The notes beneath the pieces are model-generated. The model saw only the letters and a list, made by a program, of their open reading frames with translations. It was not told the origin of the DNA and ran no database searches. From Polaribacter sp. BM10 (GTDB lineage Bacteria; Bacteroidota; Bacteroidia; Flavobacteriales; Flavobacteriaceae), in NCBI RefSeq assembly GCF_002005425.1, contig NZ_CP019704.1, positions 124,001 to 188,000 of the forward strand: a stretch of 64,000 bases of DNA, given 5' to 3'. Shown here piece after piece: positions 1 to 9,145 of the stretch (positions within the stretch are counted from its first letter, which is position 1; every line of letters starts with the position of its first letter). The translations under genes were made by a program, and so were the position numbers.

Positions 1-866
1 GTGCGTTTCCTAATATTCCTGCGGATAAATTAGGAAATGATTTGGCATATCCAGCAATGTTAAACTTTTTACCAAAAGGGATTTTAGGAATTGTTTTAGC
101 ATCTTTAATTGCAGCATACATGAGTACAATTTCTACACATTTAAATTGGGGTTCTTCTTATGTTGTAAATGATTTTTATAAACGTTTTATTAAAAAAGAA
201 GCTACAGAAAAACAATTGGTAAATGTAGGTAGAATAAGTACAATATTAATGATGGTTATAAGCGGTTTATTAGCTTTAACTTTAACAAATGTGAAACAAG
301 TATTTGATATTATTATAATGTTTGGTGCAGGTACTGGTTTAATATTTATTTTGAGATGGTTTTGGTGGAGAATAAATGCTTGGAGTGAAATTTCTGCAAT
401 GTTTTCATCAGGAATAATTTCGATACTTTTAAATTTTACGTCTTTAAAAACTATTTTATTCGGTGTAGAAGATGGTCTTTTTCCTAGTTGGTTTCAATTT
501 CCGTTTGTCGTGTTTGTAACAACAATAATTTGGTTGGTAGTTACTTTTTTAACTCCACCAGAAAAAGATGAAACACTTCAATTATTTTATAAGAATATTC
601 TACCTAGTGGCGCCGGTTGGCGTAAAGTTGTTGCAAAAGCAAATTTGGCAGGAATTAATTTTGATCAAAAAGAAAAAAACTGGAGTTTGCCTAATGCAAT
701 ATTAGCAATGTTGCTCAGTTGCGTGTTAATTTATAGTTGTTTGTTTGCAACGGGTTTTTGGATTTATGGCGATTACAAACTGGCATTAATTTTAACTTCA
801 TTAGTTATTATAGCTTCTATTTTTTTAATAAAACTTTTAAAAAAAATAAAAAATACAATCTTGTAA
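1..866 (+). CDS. Sodium:solute symporter family protein, C-terminal part (partial)
   Basis: The frame is open from the first base of the window, so the N-terminus lies outside; an internal TTG at 42 is not the start. The visible ~287 residues contain about six or seven hydrophobic segments, including a stretch with LIAAYMSTISTHLNWGSSYV, typical of the late helices of SSS (sodium:proline/glucose type) symporters, and a conserved FGAGTG segment followed by RWFWWRINAWSE. Proteins of this family import a small solute with sodium across the inner membrane. The substrate cannot be read from this fragment. It ends 100 bases before the DoxX gene and is separated from it by a promoter and operator, so it is probably a separate transcript. 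Confidence 0.85.
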   Translation, partial: AFPNIPADKLGNDLAYPAMLNFLPKGILGIVLASLIAAYMSTISTHLNWGSSYVVNDFYKRFIKKEATEKQLVNVGRISTILMMVISGLLALTLTNVKQVFDIIIMFGAGTGLIFILRWFWWRINAWSEISAMFSSGIISILLNFTSLKTILFGVEDGLFPSWFQFPFVVFVTTIIWLVVTFLTPPEKDETLQLFYKNILPSGAGWRKVVAKANLAGINFDQKEKNWSLPNAILAMLLSCVLIYSCLFATGFWIYGDYKLALILTSLVIIASIFLIKLLKKIKNTIL

Positions 867-884
867 GCTCTTAAATTATTGAAA

Positions 885-924
885 GGTAAATATTTCCATG
901 TATTTATTTTCCTTGGTAAATAAA
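885..924. promoter_or_regulatory. Candidate MarR-type operator upstream of the DoxX-OsmC operon
   Basis: The core at 903-924 is an inverted repeat: arms TTTATTTTCC (903-912) and GGTAAATAAA (915-924) around a TT spacer, nine of ten positions paired. A second partly palindromic block, GGTAAATATTTCC, lies at 885-897. The same TTTCC-TT-GG core recurs at 2980-3003 before the pirin gene, with a MarR regulator between the two sites. The TTG at 913-915 also sits about 20 bases before the -7 box at 936-943, so a bound repressor would block the promoter. Binding by this MarR protein is inferred. Confidence 0.6.
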
Positions 925-935
925 ATTTTATTTTG

Positions 936-943
936 TAAATTTG
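936..943 (+). promoter_or_regulatory. Bacteroidota -7 promoter box for the DoxX operon
   Basis: TAAATTTG matches TAnnTTTG exactly, with TTG at 913-915 at a suitable -33 distance (20 bases). It lies 23 bases before the ATG at 967 and directly downstream of the palindromic operator. Confidence 0.55.
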
Positions 944-966
944 TACTTTAATTGATTCATTAAAGT

Positions 967-1332
967 ATGAAAACAGCAAAAATTTTATATTATATTTCTA
1001 CAGGATTATTAACATTATTAATGCTTTTTTCTGCAGGAATGTACTTTTTTAATCATGAAGAAGTAGCCAGCATGTTTACCAACTTTGGATATCCAACTTA
1101 TATTATTTATCCGTATGCTATTGCAAAAATTTTAGGTTTAATTGCGATATGGTTTTTTACAAAAAGTGTAATTAAAGAATGGGCCTATGCTAGTTTTTTC
1201 TTTGCTTTTATTTTAGCCTTTTTTGCCCATGTAATGATTAATGATGGCGAGCAAACGGGTGCAATTGTAGCTATAATTCTTTTAATTACTTCTTACATCA
1301 CTTCAAAAAAAATAAATCATGACAAACTCTAA
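967..1332 (+). CDS. DoxX-like small membrane protein
   Basis: A 121-residue protein made almost entirely of four hydrophobic helices (roughly residues 5-27, 43-63, 70-90 and 95-112), in the size and layout of DoxX/DoxD-like inner-membrane proteins. In other bacteria DoxX proteins act with thiol- and oxidative-stress systems, but the biochemical role is not settled. It is first in a tight operon with OsmC, an FMN reductase and a glutaredoxin-like protein, and its stop overlaps the OsmC start by 14 bases, so translation is probably coupled. A promoter and a palindromic operator lie just upstream. The family call is by overall pattern; I see no catalytic residues. Confidence 0.75.
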   Translation: MKTAKILYYISTGLLTLLMLFSAGMYFFNHEEVASMFTNFGYPTYIIYPYAIAKILGLIAIWFFTKSVIKEWAYASFFFAFILAFFAHVMINDGEQTGAIVAIILLITSYITSKKINHDKL

Positions 1333-1705
1333 AGTTACTTTATCAAATAAAAATTATTTAGCAGAAGCAAAAGCTAGAAATCATTTTTTAACTCTAGATG
1401 AACCAGTTGTTGATGGAGGAGATGATAACGGACCAACACCCGTAGAATATTTACTAACTGCAATTGGTGGTTGTGTAGCCATGACTTTAAGAATGTACTC
1501 TGAAAGAAAAGGTTGGGATCTAGGTGAGATTGATGTGAAAGTTACTCAGGTAATAGAAAATAATGAAAAATCTTTAACAGAAGAAATCTCTTTTGAAAAA
1601 GAAATTACAGAAGATCAAAAAAAGAGATTACTTGTAATTGCAGGAAAATGTCCGGTAGCAAAAATGGTTAAAGGAGAAACAAGAATAGATTCAAAAATTA
1701 TTTAA
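1319..1705 (+). CDS. OsmC/Ohr family peroxiredoxin-like protein
   Basis: A 128-residue OsmC-fold protein. The two redox cysteines of the family are present: Cys52 in the AIGGCVAMTL helix and Cys111 in AGKCPVAKM. OsmC/Ohr enzymes reduce organic hydroperoxides or other electrophiles with these cysteines in the cytoplasm. The GPTPVEYLLTAIGGC stretch is the usual family signature. The ATG at 1319 overlaps the end of the DoxX gene, and an FMN reductase follows after eight bases. Control by the MarR-type regulator at 2530 is likely from the operator arrangement. Whether the substrate is a peroxide or another reactive species is unknown. Confidence 0.9.
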   Translation: MTNSKVTLSNKNYLAEAKARNHFLTLDEPVVDGGDDNGPTPVEYLLTAIGGCVAMTLRMYSERKGWDLGEIDVKVTQVIENNEKSLTEEISFEKEITEDQKKRLLVIAGKCPVAKMVKGETRIDSKII

Positions 1706-1713
1706 AAATAAGT

Positions 1714-2250
1714 ATGAAAAAAATATTAGCATTTGCAGGTAGTACAAGTTCTACATCAATAAATAAACAGTTAGCTACTTTTGCAGCAAAAAATTTAGAA
1801 AACTCTACTTTTGATGTGATCGATTTAGCAACTTTTAAAGTACCTGTTTATAGTGAAGACGAAGAAAAAAATGGTTTTCCAGAAGATATTAAAAGCTTTA
1901 CAACTAGCTTAGATAGTTATGATGGATTTATAGTTTCTTTAGCAGAGCATAATGGTTCTTACGCCGCTGCTTTTAAAAATATTTTCGATTGGAGTTCTAG
2001 AATAAATGTAAAAGTATTTAGAGATAAACCATTATTATTAATGGCAACTTCACCAGGCGGAATGGGCGGTCAATTTGTGTTAAGTGCCGGTGAACAAAGA
2101 TTTTCTAGACACGGTGCTAGTGATATTGTTACCTTTTCTTTACCAAGTTTTTACGACAATTTTAAAGAAGGTAAAATTACAGGAGAAGATCTTCTAATCG
2201 CATTAAAAGAACAAGTAAACACTTTTGAAAAATTAGTTAATGAGCAATAA
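1714..2250 (+). CDS. NAD(P)H-dependent FMN reductase family protein
   Basis: A 178-residue flavodoxin-like protein. The phosphate-binding loop near the N-terminus (AFAGSTSSTSINKQLA) and the second flavin contact (SLAEHNGSYAAAFKN, where family members usually have PEYN) match the NADPH-dependent FMN reductase family, as does the ATSPGGMGG loop. Relatives reduce quinones, azo dyes or chromate using NAD(P)H and FMN. The replacement of Pro-Glu-Tyr by Ala-Glu-His in the second loop is a common flavobacterial variant as far as I recall. It is the third gene of the DoxX-OsmC operon; its stop overlaps the next start by 11 bases. A role in quinone or electrophile reduction fits the neighbours. Confidence 0.85.
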   Translation: MKKILAFAGSTSSTSINKQLATFAAKNLENSTFDVIDLATFKVPVYSEDEEKNGFPEDIKSFTTSLDSYDGFIVSLAEHNGSYAAAFKNIFDWSSRINVKVFRDKPLLLMATSPGGMGGQFVLSAGEQRFSRHGASDIVTFSLPSFYDNFKEGKITGEDLLIALKEQVNTFEKLVNEQ

Positions 2251-2500
2251 ATTAAACATCGTTTTATACGGTAAACAAGGGCATGCATATACTGTAGCGT
2301 TTAAAAACTTTTTAAATTCTACAGATGTGCCTTATACGTACAAAGATATTTCTAAAGATGTAGAGGCAAGAGAACACAGCAAAGAACTGTACAATGGTGT
2401 TGCTAAATTTCCAACATTATTTGTAGACGATAAAGTGTATTTAACACCAACTACAGAAGAATTTAATAAGATAATGCAAGATTTAAAGTTAAGAGCTTAA
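2240..2500 (+). CDS. Glutaredoxin-like protein without cysteines
   Basis: An 86-residue protein with the glutaredoxin fold pattern: beta strand IVLYG, an active-site turn at residues 11-16, a helix, and the cis-proline loop KFPTLFVDDK (Pro58). The position that normally holds CPYC reads GKQGHAYT, and the whole protein has no cysteine, so it cannot do dithiol or monothiol redox chemistry. It overlaps the FMN reductase end by 11 bases, implying translation coupling. Possible roles are glutathione or partner binding, or a non-redox scaffold; none is shown by the sequence. A sequencing error is unlikely to explain it because the frame is intact. Confidence 0.75.
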   Translation: MSNKLNIVLYGKQGHAYTVAFKNFLNSTDVPYTYKDISKDVEAREHSKELYNGVAKFPTLFVDDKVYLTPTTEEFNKIMQDLKLRA

Positions 2501-2529
2501 ACTCTAACTTAAATAAAAAAAAGTAGCAG

Positions 2530-2967
2530 ATGGGAGACATTTCGAAAGATATCAATTCTAAGTTTACAAGCAATAAAGTAAAAGCTTTAATAAACATAAA
2601 ATATACTTCTAACTGGTTAAGCAGTAAAGAAAACGAGTTTTTTAAGCCTCACGGAATCTCGCCGCAACAATTCAACATATTAAGAATATTACGAGGTGCA
2701 AACGCTAAAATTAAGGTGCAAATTGTAAAAGATAGAATGATAGAAAGAGCACCAAATGCAACTCGTTTAATGGATAAGTTGTGTGACAAAAACTTAATTG
2801 AAAGAGAGCGTTGCGAGCATGACAGAAGAGTAGTTTATGTACAGATTACCCAACAAGGTTTGCATTTACTATCTAATATAGACGATTTTAAAAACGTATC
2901 TTTTTTAGATAAACTCTCAGAAGAAGAAGCATTAACATTAAGTAACCTTTTAGATAAAATTAGATAA
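2530..2967 (+). CDS. MarR family transcriptional regulator
   Basis: A 145-residue winged-helix protein. The helix-turn-helix covers about residues 44-90 (GISPQQFNILRILRG through NATRLMDKL), followed by the wing with DRRVVYVQIT at 98-107, the typical MarR Asp-Arg-Arg motif. Two cysteines, Cys85 and Cys95, flank the wing and could sense oxidants or electrophiles; this is inference. It lies 29 bases after the glutaredoxin-like gene and before the pirin gene, and near-identical palindromes stand before the DoxX operon and before pirin. MarR proteins bind such palindromes as dimers and release DNA on ligand binding or cysteine modification, so it is the probable local repressor. Confidence 0.92.
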   Translation: MGDISKDINSKFTSNKVKALINIKYTSNWLSSKENEFFKPHGISPQQFNILRILRGANAKIKVQIVKDRMIERAPNATRLMDKLCDKNLIERERCEHDRRVVYVQITQQGLHLLSNIDDFKNVSFLDKLSEEEALTLSNLLDKIR

Positions 2968-2979
2968 AAAAATTTGCAA

Positions 2980-3003
2980 ATATATTTTCCTTGGAAAATA
3001 TAT
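2980..3003. promoter_or_regulatory. Candidate MarR-type operator upstream of pirin
   Basis: A perfect inverted repeat with 11-base arms, ATATATTTTCC and GGAAAATATAT, around a TT spacer. It ends 18 bases before the pirin ATG and shares the TTTCC-TT-GG(A/T)AAA core with the site at 903-924. A box AAAATTTG (2971-2978), one mismatch from TAnnTTTG, lies just upstream, so the palindrome would cover the transcription start. Confidence 0.65.
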
Positions 3004-3021
3004 AGTAAAAAGCAATAAAAC

Positions 3022-3891
3022 ATGAAAAAATATAAAAGTATTCAAACAGTTGTAGAGAGTCCATTGGTTAACATGGGCCCTATAAAGCTTCGTCAACCTT
3101 TACCATCAAAAGGTTTAGAAAATGTAGATCCTTTTTTATTATTACATCACTATGGTCCTTATGCTATTTCAGAATTTAACAATCCGTTTGATTTAGGTCC
3201 GCATCCTCACAGAGGTTTTGAGCCGATAACATTACTTTTTAAAGGCGAACAATTGCACAGAGACTCTTTGGGTAATGAAATGATTGTGAAAGCTGGTGGA
3301 GTGCAATGGACAACTGCTGGTCGCGGTATTATTCATGCAGAAGCACCAACCAAAGCGTTTGTTAAAAAAGGTGGCGATTTAGAAGGAATTCAGTTATGGT
3401 TAAACTTACCTGCAAAATCTAAAATGATAACGCCAAATTATCAACATTTAGAAAAAGAGCAAATACCACAAATTACATCAAAAGATAAAAAAGTAGCAAT
3501 TAATGTTGTTGCCGGTAATTTAGAAGAAACTTTTGGGTTAATTCAAACACAAACAGAGGTAAATGTTTATACAGTAAATGCCAAAGAAAATGGCTGTACA
3601 GAAATTGAAATTCCTAAAACACATCAATCTTTAGTTTACCTGTTAGATGGCGAGATTTTGGTAAATAACTCACAAGTGTTATCTAAAGGTAAAAATCAAA
3701 TGGTAACCTTTAATCAAGACGGTTCTTTAATTAATTTTTTAGCTAAAAAAGAAAGCAATTTATTAATTCTTTCTGGTGAACCAATTAAAGAAAAAGTAAC
3801 CCAATACGGACCTTATGTTATGAATAATCAAACAGAAATTTTAGAAGCAATGAGAGATTATCAGCAAGGTAAAATGGGGTATTTGTATTAG
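3022..3891 (+). CDS. Pirin family protein (long form)
   Basis: A 289-residue bicupin. The metal ligands of the N-terminal cupin are present: His61 and His63 in GPHPHRGFE, His105 and Glu107 in GIIHAEAP. Pirins bind Fe(II) and some have quercetin 2,3-dioxygenase activity, while others act as redox-sensitive regulators; which applies here is unknown. The C-terminal cupin covers about residues 170-260 and lacks the metal set. The gene is preceded by a perfect 24-base palindrome and follows the MarR regulator, so it is probably in the same stress regulon. The stop codon runs directly into a structured repeat. Confidence 0.9.
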   Translation: MKKYKSIQTVVESPLVNMGPIKLRQPLPSKGLENVDPFLLLHHYGPYAISEFNNPFDLGPHPHRGFEPITLLFKGEQLHRDSLGNEMIVKAGGVQWTTAGRGIIHAEAPTKAFVKKGGDLEGIQLWLNLPAKSKMITPNYQHLEKEQIPQITSKDKKVAINVVAGNLEETFGLIQTQTEVNVYTVNAKENGCTEIEIPKTHQSLVYLLDGEILVNNSQVLSKGKNQMVTFNQDGSLINFLAKKESNLLILSGEPIKEKVTQYGPYVMNNQTEILEAMRDYQQGKMGYLY

Positions 3892-3977
3892 GGCGTTCCC
3901 CGAAAAGGGTCGTGCTTTCCACTATATCTTTTTGCAGAAAAAGCAAAAAGGATGCCGTTGCAATCACTAACGCATCC
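3891..3977. repeat. Structured intergenic repeat (flavobacterial REP-like element)
   Basis: A G+C-richer block begins at the stop codon of pirin. Its ends are complementary (GCGTT at 3893-3897, AACGC at 3969-3973) and it contains two internal hairpins: CCC-gaaaa-GGG near 3898-3909 and CTTTTTGC-agaaaaa-GCAAAAAG around 3928-3950. I recall very similar blocks (starting GGGCGTT, ending GCAATC..TAACGC) scattered in Flavobacteriaceae genomes. It may act as a transcription end or mRNA-stabilising structure between the two pirin genes. Confidence 0.6.
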
Positions 3978-4009
3978 GTACTTTTAAAAGAAATTATACA
4001 AGTTTATAA

Positions 4010-4720
4010 ATGAAAAAAATAATTCACAAATCAGATACAAGAGGTTTAGCCAATCATGGTTGGTTAAAATCATATCATACTTTTAGTTTTGCAAACTATC
4101 AAAATTTAGAAAGAATGAATTTTGGTGCTTTAAGAGTTTTAAATGATGATATAGTTCAGCCTAAAATGGGCTTTGGTACGCATCCTCATAAAAATATGGA
4201 AATAATTTCGATACCAATATCTGGTTCTTTATCACATAAAGATAGCATGCAAAACAAACGAGCGATAGAAGTCGGAGAGGTACAAGTTATGAGTGCCGGA
4301 ACTGGTGTAACGCATTCGGAATTTAATGATAGTTCATCCGAAGAAGTTAATTTTCTTCAGCTTTGGATACTCCCAGAATTAGAAAATGTAACACCTTATT
4401 ATAACCAAAAGTATTTTGAAAAAGAAGGTAGAAAAAATAAATTTCAAACATTGGTTTCACCAAAAGATAAATTAGTTGATGGTTCTTTGCCTATAAATCA
4501 GCAAGGATATTTGTCTATGATAGATTTAGATAAAGATTTTAAAACTGAATATCATTTAAAAAACGGAGCTTATTTTTTCTTGATTGACGGCTCGCTAGAA
4601 ATAGAAGATATTGTTTTAAATAAAAGAGATGCGGTAGGTATTTACGAAACTAATTTGGTTAAAATTAAGGCTAAAGAAGAAAGTAAATTATTAATTATAG
4701 ATGTACCGATGCATTTTTAA
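4010..4720 (+). CDS. Pirin family protein (short, YhhW-like)
   Basis: A 236-residue bicupin of the bacterial YhhW type. Metal ligands are His58 and His60 (GTHPHKNME), His102 and Glu104 (THSEFN). E. coli YhhW is a quercetin dioxygenase in vitro; the natural substrate is unsettled. The gene stands 118 bases after the longer pirin, with a structured repeat between them, so the pair may be co-expressed with attenuation at the repeat. A strong bidirectional terminator follows. The two pirins share the fold but are clearly different subfamilies, not a recent duplication. Confidence 0.88.
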   Translation: MKKIIHKSDTRGLANHGWLKSYHTFSFANYQNLERMNFGALRVLNDDIVQPKMGFGTHPHKNMEIISIPISGSLSHKDSMQNKRAIEVGEVQVMSAGTGVTHSEFNDSSSEEVNFLQLWILPELENVTPYYNQKYFEKEGRKNKFQTLVSPKDKLVDGSLPINQQGYLSMIDLDKDFKTEYHLKNGAYFFLIDGSLEIEDIVLNKRDAVGIYETNLVKIKAKEESKLLIIDVPMHF

Positions 4721-4736
4721 AATGTAGTAAAAAACA

Positions 4737-4768
4737 AAACCCTATTCAATTAAGAATAGGGTTTTTTT
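4737..4768. terminator. Bidirectional rho-independent terminator
   Basis: Inverted repeat AACCCTATTC (4738-4747) and GAATAGGGTT (4754-4763) with a six-base loop, flanked by A-rich sequence on the left and a T run on the right. It lies between the convergent pirin and aldehyde dehydrogenase genes and can serve both. Confidence 0.85.
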
Positions 4769-4783
4769 ATAGTTTGAAATCTA

Positions 4784-6163
4784 TTATCCTAAAACAATAG
4801 ATTTTATGTTTACAAATTCTTTAATACCAAAACCACCGTGTTCTCTACCAAAACCAGAATCTTTTACACCACCAAATGGCATAGAAGGATCTGCGATACC
4901 AAAAGTATTTATAAATACCATACCAGTATCAAAATGATTGGTTGCTATTTCTTTTGCCTTTTCGATGTCTTTTGTAAAAATTCCACCACCTAAACCAAAC
5001 CTACTATCGTTAGCAATTTTGATAGCTTCTTGCTCGTCTTTAACTTTAATTAAAGAAGCAACAGGGCCAAAAAGTTCGTCGCTATAAGCTGGTTGACCAG
5101 GTTTTACATTTCCTAATACTGTAACCGGATAAAAGTAACCTTTTCCTTTTGGTATTTTACCACCACATAAAATTTCGGCACCATTTTTAACACTTTTTTC
5201 AACTTGGTTATGTAAAGTTTCTCTTAAATCTTCTCTTGCAATTGGTCCCATATCTACACCGTCTTCTAAAGGATTACCAACTTTAATGTTTTCCATTGCT
5301 TTTACAAATCCTTTTTTAAAGTCTTCGTACACTTTTTCTACAACAATAAACCTTTTTGCAGCAATACAAGTTTCTCCGTTATTATAAATTCTACCTTTTA
5401 CACATTCTTCTATTGCAGTTTTTAAATCGGCATCTTCTAAGACTAAATAAGCATCGTTACTACCAAGTTCTAAAACAACCTTTTTTAGTTCGGCAGTTGC
5501 TTTTTCTCCGATATTTCTACCAGCATCAGAGCTACCTGTTAAGGTAACACCTCTAACATGTTTGTTTTTGATGATTGTATCCGACTGGTCATGAGATATT
5601 TTTAAAGCCTGAAATAATCCTTTAGGTAAACCTGCATCAACAAACACTTTTTCTAAAAATTGTCCTGTTCCTGTTACGTTAGATGCGTGTTTTAATAAAA
5701 CTCCGTTACCAGCCATTAAATTAACAACAGCATATCTAATTACTTGGTAAGATGGGTAGTTCCAAGGTTGAATACCGTAAACAATTCCAATAGGAGAATA
5801 TGCTATCAAACCATCTTTACCATTGCTTAAAGTTCTTTTTTCTGTCGCTAAATTTTCTGGACCATTTTTAGCTGTATAACTACAAATACCTGCACATAAA
5901 TCTATTTCATGCTCACTTTGACTAATAATCTTTCCCATTTCATTAGTCATTAGTTTTGCTAATTCCGTTTTATTTTTAGTCAATTCTTTTCCGATTGCTT
6001 CAATAATTTTAGCTCTTTCTTCTACAGGTTTTAATTTCCAATCTAAAAAAGCAGTATTACAGGCTTCTATATTATCTTTTAATTCTTTATCAGTTAAATA
6101 TTTATATTCGTTTAACTTCTCTTCTGTTGCTGGGTTTATTGTTACTATGTGTTCTTTGCTCAT
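4784..6163 (-). CDS. NAD(P)-dependent aldehyde dehydrogenase, succinate-semialdehyde type
   Basis: A 459-residue aldehyde dehydrogenase superfamily member. Landmarks in order are the cofactor loop GIQPWNYP, the glycine motif TGSSDAGR, the general base region LELGSNDAYLVLEDAD, the catalytic cysteine in NNGETCIAAKRF, and the C-terminal MPFGGVKDSGFGREHG. Length and motifs fit the GabD-like succinate-semialdehyde dehydrogenases, oxidising an aldehyde to the acid with NAD(P)+. It lies 27 bases after an SDR gene on the same strand and is likely in its operon. In this setting a broad aldehyde-detoxification role is as likely as GABA catabolism; no GABA transaminase is nearby. Confidence 0.85.
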   Translation of the reverse strand: MSKEHIVTINPATEEKLNEYKYLTDKELKDNIEACNTAFLDWKLKPVEERAKIIEAIGKELTKNKTELAKLMTNEMGKIISQSEHEIDLCAGICSYTAKNGPENLATEKRTLSNGKDGLIAYSPIGIVYGIQPWNYPSYQVIRYAVVNLMAGNGVLLKHASNVTGTGQFLEKVFVDAGLPKGLFQALKISHDQSDTIIKNKHVRGVTLTGSSDAGRNIGEKATAELKKVVLELGSNDAYLVLEDADLKTAIEECVKGRIYNNGETCIAAKRFIVVEKVYEDFKKGFVKAMENIKVGNPLEDGVDMGPIAREDLRETLHNQVEKSVKNGAEILCGGKIPKGKGYFYPVTVLGNVKPGQPAYSDELFGPVASLIKVKDEQEAIKIANDSRFGLGGGIFTKDIEKAKEIATNHFDTGMVFINTFGIADPSMPFGGVKDSGFGREHGGFGIKEFVNIKSIVLG

Positions 6164-6190
6164 AATGAGTATATTTTTTTTGATTAATAT

Positions 6191-6931
6191 TTATTTTTGT
6201 TCACTTGGTAAAATATGAACATCGTTTACGTTAACTCTTTCTGGTTGCGTTAACGTGTAAAAAATGGCATCAGCAATATCTTCTGCTTCTAAACTTGTCA
6301 TTTCTTTCATTTGTTTCAATTCTTCCTTAATATCTTCATCTGTGATAGTGCTTAAAAGATCTGTGTTTACAGCACCTGGCTCTATTGAAGTAACATTAAT
6401 TCCGTATTTAGGCGTAATTTCTTTTCTTAAACCTTCAGAAAACATTTTTACCGCAGATTTGGTAGCACAATAAACAGCACCACCAGGAAAATAATTATAG
6501 GCAGCAGTAGAAGATATGTTGATAATGTTACCGCCTTTGTTTTCTATTAAAGTTGGTAAAACAGCTGCAATTCCGTTTAAAACACCTTTAATATTTACAT
6601 CTACCATTGTTTCCCATTCATCAGTTTTAAATTTTTCGATGTAAGACAAAGGCATTAATCCTGCATTATTAATAATTGCATTTACGGTACCGAATTCTTG
6701 GATCGTTTTTTCTACTAATTTCGAAAAATCATCTTTACTAGTAACATCACAAGTTACTACAAGTGCTTTACCATTATTTTTTTCGATTGTTTCTTTTATT
6801 TCTTCTAATTTGTCTTCGCTTCTAGAAGTTAACACTACAGAAGCTCCGTTTTTAGCGAGTTTAATGGCAGTTGCTTTACCAATTCCACTAGATGCACCTG
6901 TTACCATTATTACTTTATTGTTAAGTTTCAT
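6191..6931 (-). CDS. SDR family NAD(P)-dependent oxidoreductase
   Basis: A 246-residue classical short-chain dehydrogenase. It has the Rossmann glycine motif TGASSGIGK (residues 12-20), the NNAG motif, the catalytic Ser in NISSTAA and the YxxxK pair in YCATKSAVK. Classical SDRs of this type reduce or oxidise alcohols and carbonyls with NADP(H). It leads the SDR-aldehyde dehydrogenase operon and is divergent from FadH. The substrate is unknown; a carbonyl-reducing role alongside the dehydrogenase is plausible. A -7 box reading TAGTTTTG lies 24 bases upstream of the ATG. Confidence 0.88.
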   Translation of the reverse strand: MKLNNKVIMVTGASSGIGKATAIKLAKNGASVVLTSRSEDKLEEIKETIEKNNGKALVVTCDVTSKDDFSKLVEKTIQEFGTVNAIINNAGLMPLSYIEKFKTDEWETMVDVNIKGVLNGIAAVLPTLIENKGGNIINISSTAAYNYFPGGAVYCATKSAVKMFSEGLRKEITPKYGINVTSIEPGAVNTDLLSTITDEDIKEELKQMKEMTSLEAEDIADAIFYTLTQPERVNVNDVHILPSEQK

Positions 6932-6954
6932 ATCTTTAAGTTTTACTATTTCTA

Positions 6955-6962
6955 CAAAACTA
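6955..6962 (-). promoter_or_regulatory. -7 promoter box for the SDR-aldehyde dehydrogenase operon
   Basis: Minus-strand TAGTTTTG matches TAnnTTTG and stands 23 bases upstream of the SDR start. No clear -33 TTG is visible. Confidence 0.4.
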
Positions 6963-6992
6963 CTTAGAAGGTAAGGTTCGTTTTAGTTCATT

Positions 6993-7000
6993 TAAATTTG
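6993..7000 (+). promoter_or_regulatory. -7 promoter box for fadH
   Basis: TAAATTTG matches TAnnTTTG and is divergent from the SDR box 30 bases away. It gives a leader of about 80 bases that contains a perfect 12-base palindrome TATGCATGCATA at 7055-7066. Confidence 0.4.
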
Positions 7001-7023
7001 TATTTAGCTCTTTTACTTTTTAA

Positions 7024-9111
<2,088 letters not shown>

Positions 9112-9120
9112 TTCTTTTTA

Positions 9121-9128
9121 TATTTTTG
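9121..9128 (+). promoter_or_regulatory. -7 promoter box for the secreted protein at 9146
   Basis: TATTTTTG matches TAnnTTTG and gives a leader of about 13 bases before the ATG at 9146. Chance matches are common at this base composition. Confidence 0.35.
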
Positions 9129-9145
9129 CTATTAAATTAAAAAAC

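Noticed and set aside
3928..3950. The hairpin CTTTTTGC-loop-GCAAAAAG as a plain rho-independent terminator.
   Set aside because: It is one part of a larger symmetric repeat and is followed by GATGCCG, not a T run, so I list it as a repeat.
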